From contig DHLW01000173.1 of assembly GCA_002405485.1 (NCBI GenBank), positions 26,784-62,118 on the forward strand: a stretch of 35,335 bases of DNA, given 5' to 3'. Position numbers and translations under genes: made by a program. Shown here piece after piece: positions 25,015 through 33,830 of the stretch (its first letter is position 1; every line of letters begins with the position of its first letter). The notes beneath the pieces were generated by a model, which did no database searches, was not told where the DNA came from, and saw only the letters and a program-made list of their open reading frames with translations. This DNA comes from Phycisphaerales bacterium UBA4658 (GTDB lineage Bacteria > Planctomycetota > Phycisphaerae > Phycisphaerales > UBA1924).

Positions 25015-26277
25015 ATGACGAGTTCCCCGCACACACGAGCGTTCGAGGTGAACGGGCGCATCTATCGCCCGAGGGAGTTGGTGTACGTGGCCATCTGCCT
25101 GGACGGATCGGCCGATGAGTACATCGACGCGGCGATCGCCCGCGGGCTCATGCCGCACCTGCAGCGCATGAGCGCCGAGGGCGGGCGATACCGGGCCCGG
25201 GGCGTGATGCCATCGTTCACGAACCCGAACAACGCGAGCATCATCACGGGCGTTCCGCCGGCGGTGCACGGCATCGGCGGCAACTACTTCCTCGATCGGA
25301 CAACCGGGCGAGAGACGATGATGAACTCCGCGGAGTTCCTCCGGGCCGGGACGATCGTCGCGGGGGCGCAGCAGGCGGGTCGCCGGGTCGCGGTGGTGAC
25401 GGCCAAGGACAAGCTGCGGGCGATCCTGTCCAAGGGTCTGGAGATCGGCCCTGGGAGCGGGGCGATCAGCGTATCGAGCGAGAAGGCCCACCTGTGCACG
25501 CCGGAGAACTCCGGACTGAGCGGGGCGCTGGCTCTTGCCGGCCGCGAGCATCCGCCGGAGATCTACTCGGCGGATGCGAGCGTGTTCGTGATGAAGCTGG
25601 GTGCGGCCCTGGTGCGGGAGCGGCGGGCGGATGTGGTGTATCTGTCGACGACGGACTACATCCAGCACAAGCACGCCGCGGACGAACCGGAGGCGCTTGC
25701 GTTCTATGCGAGGCTCGACGAGCAGATCGGCGAGCTGGACCGGCTCGGGGCCGTGGTCGGCGTGACCGCGGATCACGGGATGAACGCGAAGATGACTCCC
25801 GATGGCGCGCCCAACGTTGTGTTTCTTGAGCCGGTGGTGCGCGAGGTCGATCCCGGAGCGCGGGTGATCCTGCCGATCACCGATCCGTACGTGGTGCACC
25901 ACGCGTCGCTCGGCTCGTTCGCCGTGGTGCACGTGAGTTCGAGCGAGAAGCGCGAGCGCGTGCGGGAGCGGTTGCTGCGCACCCCTGGGATCACGGAGGT
26001 GCTGGAGCACGAGCTGGCGTGCAGGGCCCTTCAGGCCCCGCCGGACCGCACGGGAGATCTGGTGGTGTGTTCTGGCCGAGACGTGTGCGTCGGCGTGAGT
26101 CCGGAGCATCACGATCTCGGCACGCTCGCGGGCAGGCTTCGGTCGCACGGTGGACGGTTCGAGGAGATGGTCCCGCTCATCTTCAACCGGCGTCTGACCG
26201 CGCTGCATGAGCGACTGGCGCAGTGCGATCCTCGCAACTACGACGTGTTCGACTTCCTTCTCAACGGGGTTGCCTGA
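25015..26277 (+). CDS. phnA: Phosphonoacetate hydrolase PhnA
   Basis: A 420-residue alkaline-phosphatase-superfamily enzyme that cleaves the C-P bond of phosphonoacetate to acetate and phosphate using two zinc ions. The key residues align almost number-for-number with the characterised Sinorhizobium enzyme: D30 (CLDGS), nucleophile T69 (SFTNPNN), N90 (GIGGN), substrate lysines K131 and K133 (TAKDK), D214 and H218 (STTDYIQH), D253-H254 (TADHGM) and H378 (RSHGG). The nucleophile and the DHG block make phosphonoacetate hydrolase far more likely than a generic phosphodiesterase. The start at 25015 has GAGGAG 12 bases upstream, overlapping the end of phnE, and begins 16 bases after the phnE stop. 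Confidence 0.95.
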   Translation: MTSSPHTRAFEVNGRIYRPRELVYVAICLDGSADEYIDAAIARGLMPHLQRMSAEGGRYRARGVMPSFTNPNNASIITGVPPAVHGIGGNYFLDRTTGRETMMNSAEFLRAGTIVAGAQQAGRRVAVVTAKDKLRAILSKGLEIGPGSGAISVSSEKAHLCTPENSGLSGALALAGREHPPEIYSADASVFVMKLGAALVRERRADVVYLSTTDYIQHKHAADEPEALAFYARLDEQIGELDRLGAVVGVTADHGMNAKMTPDGAPNVVFLEPVVREVDPGARVILPITDPYVVHHASLGSFAVVHVSSSEKRERVRERLLRTPGITEVLEHELACRALQAPPDRTGDLVVCSGRDVCVGVSPEHHDLGTLAGRLRSHGGRFEEMVPLIFNRRLTALHERLAQCDPRNYDVFDFLLNGVA

Positions 26278-26300
26278 GGGCGTGTGTCCGGACGTGCGGG

Positions 26301-26320
26301 TGCCGGCGACGACGCCGGCA
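26301..26320 (+). repeat. 8-bp perfect hairpin between phnA and phnY
   Basis: TGCCGGCG, loop ACGA, CGCCGGCA: an exact, GC-only-type stem in the 91-base gap between phnA and phnY. No T-tract follows, and phnY has a good ribosome site 40 bases further on, so it looks more like an mRNA-processing or stability element than a full terminator. Confidence 0.5.
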
Positions 26321-26368
26321 GATCGACGATTCGGAGGTTCCCGAGTAGACCGTGCACCTGGAGCATGC

Positions 26369-27787
26369 ATGACCGACATACAGCCGTTGTACATCGCGGG
26401 CGAGCGCTTCACCTCGGACGCCTGCCTGGACGTTCGCAGCCCGTACTCGGGCGAGGTGGTCGGACGCGTGGCGCTCTGCGGCCGGGCCGAGACCGAGCGG
26501 GCGATCGCCGCGGCCAGCGCGTATCGCTGCGCGCTCTCGCGCCACGACCGGAGCGAGATCCTCTCCGGGGCGGCGGACCGCCTGCGGGATCGGCGAGAGG
26601 CGGTCGCGCGGCTGATCACCTCCGAGACCGGCCTGTGCATCCGGGAGACGATGTATGAGGTCGGTCGCGCGCTGGATGTGCTGAAGTTCGCGGCGATCGA
26701 GGCTCTGCATGACGACGGTGAGTGCTTCGCGTGCGATGTCTCGTCGAGCGGGAAGGCCCGCCGAATTTTCACCATGCGGCAGCCGGTCGGGTGCGTCGGG
26801 GCCATCACCCCGTTCAATCATCCGCTGAACACCGTCGCGCACAAGATCGCCCCGGCGATCGCGGTGGGGGCGCCCATGGTGCTCAAGCCCTCGGAGAAGA
26901 CGCCACGATCGGCCCTGGCGCTTGCCGAGATGCTCTTCGAGTCCGGCCTGCCCGCGGGGATGCTCAGCGTGGCGCTCGGTCCGACGGAGGACGTCGCCGG
27001 AAGTCTGGTTCGCGATCCGCGTGTGGAGTGCCTGACATTCACGGGAAGCACGGCGGTGGGCATGCGCATCGCGTCCGGAGCCGGGTACAAGCGGCTGGCG
27101 CTTGAGCTCGGGGGGAACAGCGAGCTCATCGTGCTCGCCGACGCTGATCTGGACCTGGCCGTCCGGCTGGCGTGCGAGGGTGCGTTCCGCAACTCCGGGC
27201 AGCGGTGCACGGCGGCCAAGCGGTTGCTGGTGGATCGCGCGGTGGTTGATGAGTTCACGCGACGGCTGCGGGCGGTCTCTGGCGAGTATGTCAGTGGTGA
27301 TCCGATGGATCCCGCGACTCGGGTCGGCACCGTGATCGATGAGGCCGCGGCGATCAAGCTCGAGGGGTTGATTCAGGATGCGGTGCATCGCGGCGCACGG
27401 CTTCTGCGTGGAGGCGGGCGGCGTGGGGCTCTCCTGGAACCGACAGTGCTCGGCGACGTCCCGCGCGACGCCCCGATCGTCTGTGAGGAAGCGTTCGGAC
27501 CGATCGCCAAGGTCGTTCCCGTCTCCGGGGTGGATGACGCGATCGGGCTGGCCAACCAGAGCATGTACGGCCTGTCCACGAGCGTCGTCACGAACAATCT
27601 GGCCATGGCCACACGCGTGATTCACGAGGTGCGCACAGGCACCGTGAACGTGAACGAGGTCCCAGGGTATCGAACCGAACGGTCGCCGTTTGGCGGCGTG
27701 AAGATGTCCGGGCTTGGGATCAAGGAGGGAGTCGCAGAAGCGTGCAAGTGGATGACGAACGTGAAGACGTTCTCTCTGCCGTGGTAG
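26369..27787 (+). CDS. phnY: Phosphonoacetaldehyde dehydrogenase PhnY
   Basis: A 472-residue aldehyde dehydrogenase. Catalytic residues are in place: N150 (ITPFNHPLN), E246 (LELGGN) and C280 (NSGQRCTA). The arginine just before the cysteine (R279) matches the phosphonate-binding arginine of the characterised PhnY. The ending RTERSPFGGVKMSG is also typical. It oxidises phosphonoacetaldehyde to phosphonoacetate with NAD+, supplying PhnA just upstream. The ATG at 26369 follows GGAG with 5 bases spacing; a longer frame upstream is not family-like. The phnA-phnY order and shared strand support this call over a generic succinate-semialdehyde or glyceraldehyde-3-phosphate dehydrogenase. A strong terminator follows. 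Confidence 0.92.
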   Translation: MTDIQPLYIAGERFTSDACLDVRSPYSGEVVGRVALCGRAETERAIAAASAYRCALSRHDRSEILSGAADRLRDRREAVARLITSETGLCIRETMYEVGRALDVLKFAAIEALHDDGECFACDVSSSGKARRIFTMRQPVGCVGAITPFNHPLNTVAHKIAPAIAVGAPMVLKPSEKTPRSALALAEMLFESGLPAGMLSVALGPTEDVAGSLVRDPRVECLTFTGSTAVGMRIASGAGYKRLALELGGNSELIVLADADLDLAVRLACEGAFRNSGQRCTAAKRLLVDRAVVDEFTRRLRAVSGEYVSGDPMDPATRVGTVIDEAAAIKLEGLIQDAVHRGARLLRGGGRRGALLEPTVLGDVPRDAPIVCEEAFGPIAKVVPVSGVDDAIGLANQSMYGLSTSVVTNNLAMATRVIHEVRTGTVNVNEVPGYRTERSPFGGVKMSGLGIKEGVAEACKWMTNVKTFSLPW

Positions 27788-27847
27788 CCTGGGATCGCGG
27801 GGATATGGTCGGGCCGGACCGAGCGCCGGTTGAGTGGAGAAACAGAA

Positions 27848-27875
27848 GAGGCCCGGGTCGTGTGACCCGGGCCTC
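27848..27875. terminator. Bidirectional terminator between phnY and the dockerin protein gene
   Basis: GAGGCCCGGGTC, loop GTGT, GACCCGGGCCTC: a perfect 12-bp stem in the 118-base gap between convergent genes. It is flanked on the left by AACAGAA, so transcription from the right would end in a modestly U-rich stretch. It probably closes both the phn block and the minus-strand dockerin gene. Confidence 0.75.
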
Positions 27876-27905
27876 GTGCGTTGATTCGCGAGCTGGTGAG
27901 CGGGC

Positions 27906-30900
27906 TTACGGGCAGCCGGCGAACCAGACGTTCAGGAAGGTGAAGATGTCCTGGACTTCGATCGCGTTGTTGCCGTCGACGTCGGCCGAGGGCTGGTTGG
28001 CGAACCAGGCGTTCAGGAAGTCGAAGATGTCCTGGACGTTGACATTGCCGTTGCCGTCGAAGTCGGCGGGGCAGGAGGGCGGGTTGACGCCGATGGTGCC
28101 GGAGACCTGCAGATCGGAGACGGCCCACCAGCCGGAGTCGGAGTCGCGGAAGCGGAAGAGCACCGCCTGAGCCGCGCCGGTTGGGATGTTCGCGATCGTC
28201 ACGACCTCGTCAAAGTTGGTGGTCTTGTTGGCGGGGTTCCAGCTCAGCAGGGAGGACCAGGACGTGCCGCCGTCGCGGCTGATCTCGACGGACGAGGTGT
28301 GTCCGGCCTCGCTGAGCCAACTGGAACGGAAGGACAGGGACAGCGAGCCGGGGTTGATGCTGGCGACCGGGTAGGAGGGGGTGATGAGCAGGCTGGTGCC
28401 GTCGCAGTTGCCGCGGTTGAAGTCGCTGATGAAGGCGGTCTCTGCAAGGAAGTTCTGGCGGCCGCCGCCAAACTCGCCCCAAGCCGGGACATACCACGAT
28501 CCCCAGCCGTCGAACTCACCCTGAGCCGAGGCGCAGCCGGCGTTGAGCGCGTTGTCGACGCTGAAGCCGTTGCCCTGGGTGGAGACCTCGGCGAAGTAGA
28601 AGCAGGTGCCGATGGGGGGATTCTCAGTGGGCGGGGTGGTTCCACCCTGGGCGCCCTCGAAGCTCTCGCTGAAGGCGGTGGCGCCGTTGACGCGGACATC
28701 CAGGTTGTCAAACGCCCACCACCAGTCGTTACGCGCCTTGGTGAGGGAGAACTCAAGCCGCACGGCGGTGGCGCCGGCCGGGGGCGTCAGGTTGAGAGCC
28801 ACGGCCTCGTTCGGAGCGTCGGGCTTGAAGTTGGGGTTGACGATCGGCGGGATGGCGTTGGCATCGGGCTCAGGGAAGGAGTTCCAGTTGAGGACCTCGA
28901 CGGTCTGGGTGCCGCCGCCGGAGAGGGTGTAGATGGCCTTGACGATCGCGGTCTGGTTGTTGCTGAACTCACCCCCGACCGGGTCGCCCTGGGTGGCATC
29001 GTCGTTGCCTTCCGGGCGCCAGGAGGAGTCGAAGTTCACGGTCAGACTGGTGACGACCGGCGGGAGAGCGATGGACGGGGAGGTCAGGAAGGCGTTGAAC
29101 TGAGCCAGGCCGCTCCCGAAGTCATCCCACTCATCGGGATCGGCGACGGCGACGCGACCCACCCCGCGGGTAAACGTCTCTCGGAGCTGGGTGTCGACGG
29201 CGGGCGAACCCCACCACTCGCGGTTGGGGAAGGACCAACCCTGCCACTCCGGCCGGCCGCAGGGCACCAGCCCGCAGTACGGAGCTCCGAGAGCGTCGGT
29301 CGGGTTGAAGACCTCGGTCCAGCCGATGGGTGCGTCGGGCGCCCAGGGAGCGGTGCACCCGGAGTAGTTCACAGACGGGCCGAGGGCCATGAGGGAGCGG
29401 AAGGGGGTGAACCCGCCGATGGCGACGGCGATCTCGCCCTCGAAGAGGCGAACGTCGTCGATCGCCCACCACCAGTTGTCGCCGCCGACGTAGCGGAACT
29501 GGAGCACGACGCTGGTGGCGCCGGCGGGCACGTTGACGGGGAGGCCGACGACCTCGTTCTCGGCCGAGGGCTTGAAGTCCGGGCTGCCCTGGAGGGAATC
29601 CCACTGGTCCAGAACGATCGTCTGGCCGGTGTTGAAGACGGCGGAGATGGTCGCGGTCTGAGCGCCTGCCTGTCGCCAGCTGGACTTGAACGTCAGAGCC
29701 AGAAGATTGCCGGAGCGGGCAGCGATGTTGATCGACGGGGTGGACAACGTGGTGTCGAGGTTGCCGGGCTCGTGGGCGAGGTCGTCGAACTCATCGCCGT
29801 CGGCGACGGCGATCGTGCCGTCGGCCCCGAGGAAGCTGCTGCCGTTGCCGCCGGAGACGCAGTTCCAGTACGGACGCTGAGTGAAGCTCCAGCCGCGCCA
29901 ATCGACGACGCCGAGGCCGGCGGGGCCGGGGAGCGGGCCGGCGACCGAGACGGTCACGCCGTTGGGGCCGGTGCGGGTGTAGGCATTGGCGGTGCAGGCG
30001 GCGGTAGCGCAAGGAGCGGAGGTCTCGTCGACGGGGCTTCGGAGCGTGACGCTGTCGAAGTCCTCGCTGAAGAGCTGGGTGGCAGTGCCGCCGATGGAGC
30101 CGGTGAGGACGAGGTTGTCCACGGCCCACCACCAGTCGTTGGCGGCGTTGGTCAGCGAGAACTCAAACCGGACGCTCTGGGCCCCGGCGGGGGGGAGCAG
30201 GCGCGTCTGGCCGAGGTTGAGCTGCTCGTTCTGGGTGTCGGGCTTGAATGTCGGGCTGCCCTGCTGGGAGTCGTACTTGAGCACCTCGACGGTCTGAGTC
30301 ACTCCGCCGCCCATGTCATAGATGGCGAGGATGGTGCCGGTCTGGTTGTTGGTCTGCGGAGCCCGGCCGTCGTCGCAGCACTCCGGGCGCCAGCTCGAGG
30401 CGAGGGCGAAGCTCAGCGTGCTGAGGTCCACGCCGGTGAGCGAGATCGCCGGCGTGGTCATGAACGCGTTGTAGTAGCCGCAGCTTGTGTCGGGGTCGCC
30501 CTGGTCGTCCCACTCGTCGCAGTCGGCGACGGCGACGTTGCCGGTGGCGAGGGTGAACAGGGAGCGGGTCTGGTCGCCGGCGGCGCTGATCCAGAAGGAC
30601 TTGTTCGCGATCGACCACCCTTCCCACTCCAGCACGCCGCGCGGCCCATTCACCGGATCCGGCGAGCACGTGGCGCAGGACACGCGGTTGGGAACGCGGA
30701 TGCAGCCGGGGGTGCGGCAGTAGAAAGTCGGGACTCCGCAGTCATCGACGATCCAGCCGGCCGGGAACACGTCCGTCCAGGTGCCGGCGCCCGAGGGGCA
30801 GGCCGGATCAGTCGCTGGCTGATTGAGCACGGCGGAGTTGAAGTTCTCGAAGTAGAACGTCACCTGACCGTTGGTGACGCTCGCCGCGGCGCCGACGGCC

Positions 30901-30935
30901 GCAACAAGACACGCGAACATGGCTTGGCGTTGCAC
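27906..30935 (-). CDS. Secreted multi-repeat protein with C-terminal GC-type dockerin
   Basis: A 1009-residue exported protein. The GTG at 30935 was chosen because GGAGG (30944-30948 on the complement) lies 8 bases upstream; it gives a signal peptide beginning MQRQAMFACLVAAVGAAAS. Four diverged repeats of about 200-250 residues follow, each ending in an aromatic motif: NDWWWAVDNL (about 270), DNWWWAIDDV (488), NDWWWAFDNL (740) and SGWWAVSDL (938). The first three also share VAVAD-DEWDD-like segments and (T/S)-TPSI or TTPAI strands. This resembles MAM/jelly-roll adhesion modules. Residues 955-1009 hold two calcium-binding EF-hand-like loops (DFDGNGNVNVQD and DVDGNNAIEVQD) with QDIFDFLNAWF, ending GCP: a planctomycete dockerin. 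The binding partner and function are unknown. Confidence 0.85.
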   Translation of the reverse strand: MQRQAMFACLVAAVGAAASVTNGQVTFYFENFNSAVLNQPATDPACPSGAGTWTDVFPAGWIVDDCGVPTFYCRTPGCIRVPNRVSCATCSPDPVNGPRGVLEWEGWSIANKSFWISAAGDQTRSLFTLATGNVAVADCDEWDDQGDPDTSCGYYNAFMTTPAISLTGVDLSTLSFALASSWRPECCDDGRAPQTNNQTGTILAIYDMGGGVTQTVEVLKYDSQQGSPTFKPDTQNEQLNLGQTRLLPPAGAQSVRFEFSLTNAANDWWWAVDNLVLTGSIGGTATQLFSEDFDSVTLRSPVDETSAPCATAACTANAYTRTGPNGVTVSVAGPLPGPAGLGVVDWRGWSFTQRPYWNCVSGGNGSSFLGADGTIAVADGDEFDDLAHEPGNLDTTLSTPSINIAARSGNLLALTFKSSWRQAGAQTATISAVFNTGQTIVLDQWDSLQGSPDFKPSAENEVVGLPVNVPAGATSVVLQFRYVGGDNWWWAIDDVRLFEGEIAVAIGGFTPFRSLMALGPSVNYSGCTAPWAPDAPIGWTEVFNPTDALGAPYCGLVPCGRPEWQGWSFPNREWWGSPAVDTQLRETFTRGVGRVAVADPDEWDDFGSGLAQFNAFLTSPSIALPPVVTSLTVNFDSSWRPEGNDDATQGDPVGGEFSNNQTAIVKAIYTLSGGGTQTVEVLNWNSFPEPDANAIPPIVNPNFKPDAPNEAVALNLTPPAGATAVRLEFSLTKARNDWWWAFDNLDVRVNGATAFSESFEGAQGGTTPPTENPPIGTCFYFAEVSTQGNGFSVDNALNAGCASAQGEFDGWGSWYVPAWGEFGGGRQNFLAETAFISDFNRGNCDGTSLLITPSYPVASINPGSLSLSFRSSWLSEAGHTSSVEISRDGGTSWSSLLSWNPANKTTNFDEVVTIANIPTGAAQAVLFRFRDSDSGWWAVSDLQVSGTIGVNPPSCPADFDGNGNVNVQDIFDFLNAWFANQPSADVDGNNAIEVQDIFTFLNVWFAGCP

Positions 30936-31323
30936 TTGACACACCTCCAGAAAGGAACCTCGCGAACCCACCCCGATCGATGCACGCAAAGTACACGGTC
31001 ATCTGAGTGCGTCCCACCCCAAACCGGTAAAGCTTCAACCAAAGACCTGTAAGTGCTGCGCTCAGGTTCCGTGGTGTCAGTTGTTATGTCATGGCAACAG
31101 AATCTCAATAGTGATCAAAACGAACATCCTCGCATAGCACGGATGGCCATCACCCCCCTCTGTTGGGCGGGCAGCGGAGATCGATGCATGGCTGGATCTG
31201 GCCTCGCCCAGTCTTTACACACATCCAACACAGTCTTTGCCGAGTTGCGCTCAAACCCGCGATCCGCGGACACTAAAGTCGCTCCCTCGTGAAACGGCCG
31301 TTGGGACTCTCAGGAGAACGAGC
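30936..31323. other. Divergent intergenic region between the dockerin and pseudopilin genes
   Basis: A 388-base gap without a supported gene. It contains the ribosome site of the dockerin gene (30944-30948) and a comparatively AT-rich patch at about 31075-31130, which is the likely promoter zone for one or both divergent genes. I found no pair of -35/-10 boxes good enough to name. The pseudopilin ribosome site GGAG is at 31313-31316. Confidence 0.5.
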
Positions 31324-32307
31324 ATGGACGGCGTCTGGAAGTACTTGCTTCGGCGGAGTTTGCGATCGCGTGGGGGCTTCACGCTGATCGAACTGCTCGT
31401 TGTGATCGCGATCATCGCCCTTCTCGTGGGGATCCTGCTGCCGGCCCTGGGCCAGGCCCGCAAGACCGCGCGGGCGGCGGTCTGCTCGAGCAACCAGAAG
31501 CAGATCTACACCGCCATCGCGACATACTCCAATGACTACAAGGAGTTCCACCACGCCAAGCGATTGAACTACGGACTTCGCTTTCGAAAGATCAATGGCG
31601 GCGGGCCGTACGACGCGACGAACATCCGCTGGATTCGTCCCTATGAGTGGCCTCCGTCGTTCGACGGCGCCGACACCGACTTCGCGTACTGGGGAGTGTT
31701 GTACGACACGTACCTTGATCCGAACTTGAATGTCCAGGAAGAGTGGTACACCATCGGCCGCGGACCGCCGCCGCCGGTGCCCGCATGGCAGGTCTGGCGC
31801 TGCCCGGATGCCAAGCTCATGGATCCGTATCCGAGCGCCAATCTCGGCCCGAACTCGACCGCGGGCTTCAACTACAACACGCAGTTCGACCCGGACCACA
31901 AGTTCCAGACCTATGCGTTCAACGGCGTGACGCGCGACCTGACAGGCCGGCTGGCCAGCGCCTGGTTCCGGCGCACGCCGATCCCCGGAACGCAGGCCTT
32001 TGCAACCACGGCGGCCCGTTTCTCCCAGATTGCCAATCCATCGCTCCTCATCATGTTCCAGGACGGCTTTGAGCACATGCTCGACGCCAACGGCGACACC
32101 CTCAATGACCTGTCGCAGTACGACGCGTTCGATTCGACCGGCTTCGGCGAGATCACCGCGTTCGACAAGTGGAAGCGCGAGTACTTCCGGCACAACACGG
32201 GGTGCGTCACGACCTGGGGCGACGGACATGTCAAGATCATTGCCAAGCCGCAGTACGACACCTCGCTGAAGTGGTACTCTGGAACGTTCACGGCCAACGG
32301 CCAGTGA
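31324..32307 (+). CDS. Type II/IV pseudopilin-like protein with N-terminal methylation motif
   Basis: A 327-residue protein. The ATG at 31324 has GGAG 7 bases upstream. Residues 18-32 carry a textbook prepilin cleavage and methylation site: G18 followed by [13 protein letters not shown] with glutamate at position +5, then a long hydrophobic helix. The C-terminal region is a globular domain with WGDGHVKII (298-306), the H/DG-type tail typical of the very numerous planctomycete pseudopilins (DUF1559-like group). Such proteins are processed by a prepilin peptidase and anchored at the inner membrane or assembled into a pseudopilus. There is no pilus or secretion operon around it, so the role is unknown. 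It precedes the PbfA-like gene by about 95 bases. Confidence 0.85.
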   Translation: MDGVWKYLLRRSLRSRGGFTLIELLVVIAIIALLVGILLPALGQARKTARAAVCSSNQKQIYTAIATYSNDYKEFHHAKRLNYGLRFRKINGGGPYDATNIRWIRPYEWPPSFDGADTDFAYWGVLYDTYLDPNLNVQEEWYTIGRGPPPPVPAWQVWRCPDAKLMDPYPSANLGPNSTAGFNYNTQFDPDHKFQTYAFNGVTRDLTGRLASAWFRRTPIPGTQAFATTAARFSQIANPSLLIMFQDGFEHMLDANGDTLNDLSQYDAFDSTGFGEITAFDKWKREYFRHNTGCVTTWGDGHVKIIAKPQYDTSLKWYSGTFTANGQ

Positions 32308-32402
32308 CCTGATGCGGCTCGGTCGCCGCCGTCGCGGGCATCGCGCGTCGGGCGGCGATCGGCGTGAGCGTCAGGAGCCCGCAGGTCGGGTTGGGTGCGT
32401 GC

Positions 32403-33830
32403 ATGAATGACGCGAGCGTGGAGCGTGTGGGCATGAACATCGGGCGGCGCCCGGAACAGATCGACCGCAGCGAGGGAGATGTGAATGTCTCCGCGCTGCG
32501 GAGCGGGTGGCGTGAGCGGTTGTCCGCACGGACTCGCACGCTGCTGGATCGCGACGAGGCGGCCTTCTTCCGCCAGGCGCTCTCGACGCCCTGCCTCAAC
32601 GCCCTGTCCGAGGCCCGCGGCGCGACGCTCGTGGATGCCGACGGGCGGGAGGTCCTCGATTTTCACGGCAATAGCGTCCACCAGGTCGGACATGGCCACC
32701 CGCGGGTGCTCGAGGCCGTGCGCGAGCAACTGGATCGCATGGCCTTCTGTCCGCGTCGGTACACGAATGAACCGGCCGTGCGGCTCGCCGAGCGGCTCGC
32801 GTCCATATCCCCTGGCAGAGCGCTCTCGAAGGCGCTCATCGCTCCCGGGGGTGCCGAGGCCATGAGCATGGCGATGAAGCTCGCGCGACTGGCCACGGGA
32901 AGAGCGAACTTTGTCTCGTTTGCCGGCAGTTTTCACGGGGCGACGCTCGACACGATTTCCATCGGGGGCGAGGCGCACTTTCGCGACGGTGTCGGGCCGC
33001 TGCTTCCCGGGTGCGTGCACGTGCCGGCCCCGACGCCCAGCCGGTGCTCGCCGGCGCTCGGTGAGTGCGCGTCGAGCGGGGTGTGCGCCGGCCGTTGTCT
33101 TTCGGCGCTTGAGCGCACGCTGCGTGAGTCCGGCCCGGTTGCCGCGGTCATCGGCGAGCCGATTCGGTGCACCACCGTCGACCTGCCGCCGCCGGGCTAC
33201 TGGTCACGGGTTCGGCAGCTCTGCGACGAGCATGGCGCACTGCTCATCGTCGATGAGATTCCATTGTGCCTTGGCCGCACCGGTCGGTGGTTCAGCATCG
33301 ACCATGAGGGCGTGGTTCCGGACATTCTGGTGCTCGGGAAGGGACTCGGCGGGGGAGTCTTTCCCATGGCCGCGATGATCGCGCGACCGGAGCTCGACAT
33401 CGCCGGCCGGACATCGCTCGGCCACTTCACGCACGAGAAGAGCCCCGTCGGAGCCGCCGCGGCCCTGGCCGTCATGGACGTGATCGAGCAGGAGGACTTG
33501 CTCACCCGTTCCGAGCGGGTCGGTGCGAAGCTGCTCGACGACCTCAAGGCCCTGGCGGGCGAGATTCCGATCATCGCGCACGTGCGAGGCCGCGGGATGC
33601 TCATCGGGGTGCAACTGCGGCCGCTGGGAGGGGTGTCCGCCGAGGCGCTGGCCGAGCAGGTTCTGTACGAGTGCCTGCGTGCTGGGTTGTCATTCAAGGT
33701 TTCTGGCGGCGACGTGCTCACGCTGACGCCGCCACTGAACATTTCGGGCGACGCGCTTGGGCGAGGCATGGGCATTCTCGAGCGTGCGCTCCGGGCGGCC
33801 GCCGCCCGGGCGATCGGAGGATGCGCGTGA
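32403..33830 (+). CDS. pbfA: PLP-dependent class III aminotransferase-fold enzyme, probable (R)-1-hydroxy-2-aminoethylphosphonate ammonia-lyase
   Basis: A 475-residue fold-type I PLP enzyme. The PLP lysine is K313 in LVLGKGLGGGVFP; D284 in LIVDEIPLCLGRTGR contacts the pyridine nitrogen. The usual DEVQ of class III aminotransferases is replaced by DEIP, and the N-terminal blocks STPCLNAL and DFHGNSVHQVGHGHP resemble the subgroup that includes PbfA, which eliminates ammonia from (R)-1-hydroxy-2-aminoethylphosphonate to give phosphonoacetaldehyde. The nearby phn genes support that, but another class III substrate is possible. Four cysteines lie at 215-232, as in several relatives. GTG 32364, ATG 32403 and ATG 32433 are all possible starts. 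The HAD gene overlaps the stop codon. Confidence 0.62.
   Translation: MNDASVERVGMNIGRRPEQIDRSEGDVNVSALRSGWRERLSARTRTLLDRDEAAFFRQALSTPCLNALSEARGATLVDADGREVLDFHGNSVHQVGHGHPRVLEAVREQLDRMAFCPRRYTNEPAVRLAERLASISPGRALSKALIAPGGAEAMSMAMKLARLATGRANFVSFAGSFHGATLDTISIGGEAHFRDGVGPLLPGCVHVPAPTPSRCSPALGECASSGVCAGRCLSALERTLRESGPVAAVIGEPIRCTTVDLPPPGYWSRVRQLCDEHGALLIVDEIPLCLGRTGRWFSIDHEGVVPDILVLGKGLGGGVFPMAAMIARPELDIAGRTSLGHFTHEKSPVGAAAALAVMDVIEQEDLLTRSERVGAKLLDDLKALAGEIPIIAHVRGRGMLIGVQLRPLGGVSAEALAEQVLYECLRAGLSFKVSGGDVLTLTPPLNISGDALGRGMGILERALRAAAARAIGGCA

Noticed and set aside
24955..26817. 620-residue minus-strand open frame across phnA
   Set aside because: Antisense shadow. The plus-strand phnA has every catalytic residue.
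28299..31052. 917-residue open frame antisense to the dockerin protein gene
   Set aside because: It is a shadow of the GC-rich codon pattern on the other strand. It has no ribosome site, no domain pattern and an Asp/Gly/Val/Ala-biased composition, whereas the opposite frame has a signal peptide, repeats and a dockerin.
31237..31323. Upstream extension of the pseudopilin gene
   Set aside because: The ATG at 31324 has a well-spaced GGAG and puts the prepilin motif near the N-terminus; the extension looks non-coding.
32403..33830. PhnW (2-aminoethylphosphonate transaminase) as the identity of the PLP gene
   Set aside because: PhnW belongs to the class V aminotransferases. This protein has the class III LGKGLGGG lysine motif and DEI-GRTG block.
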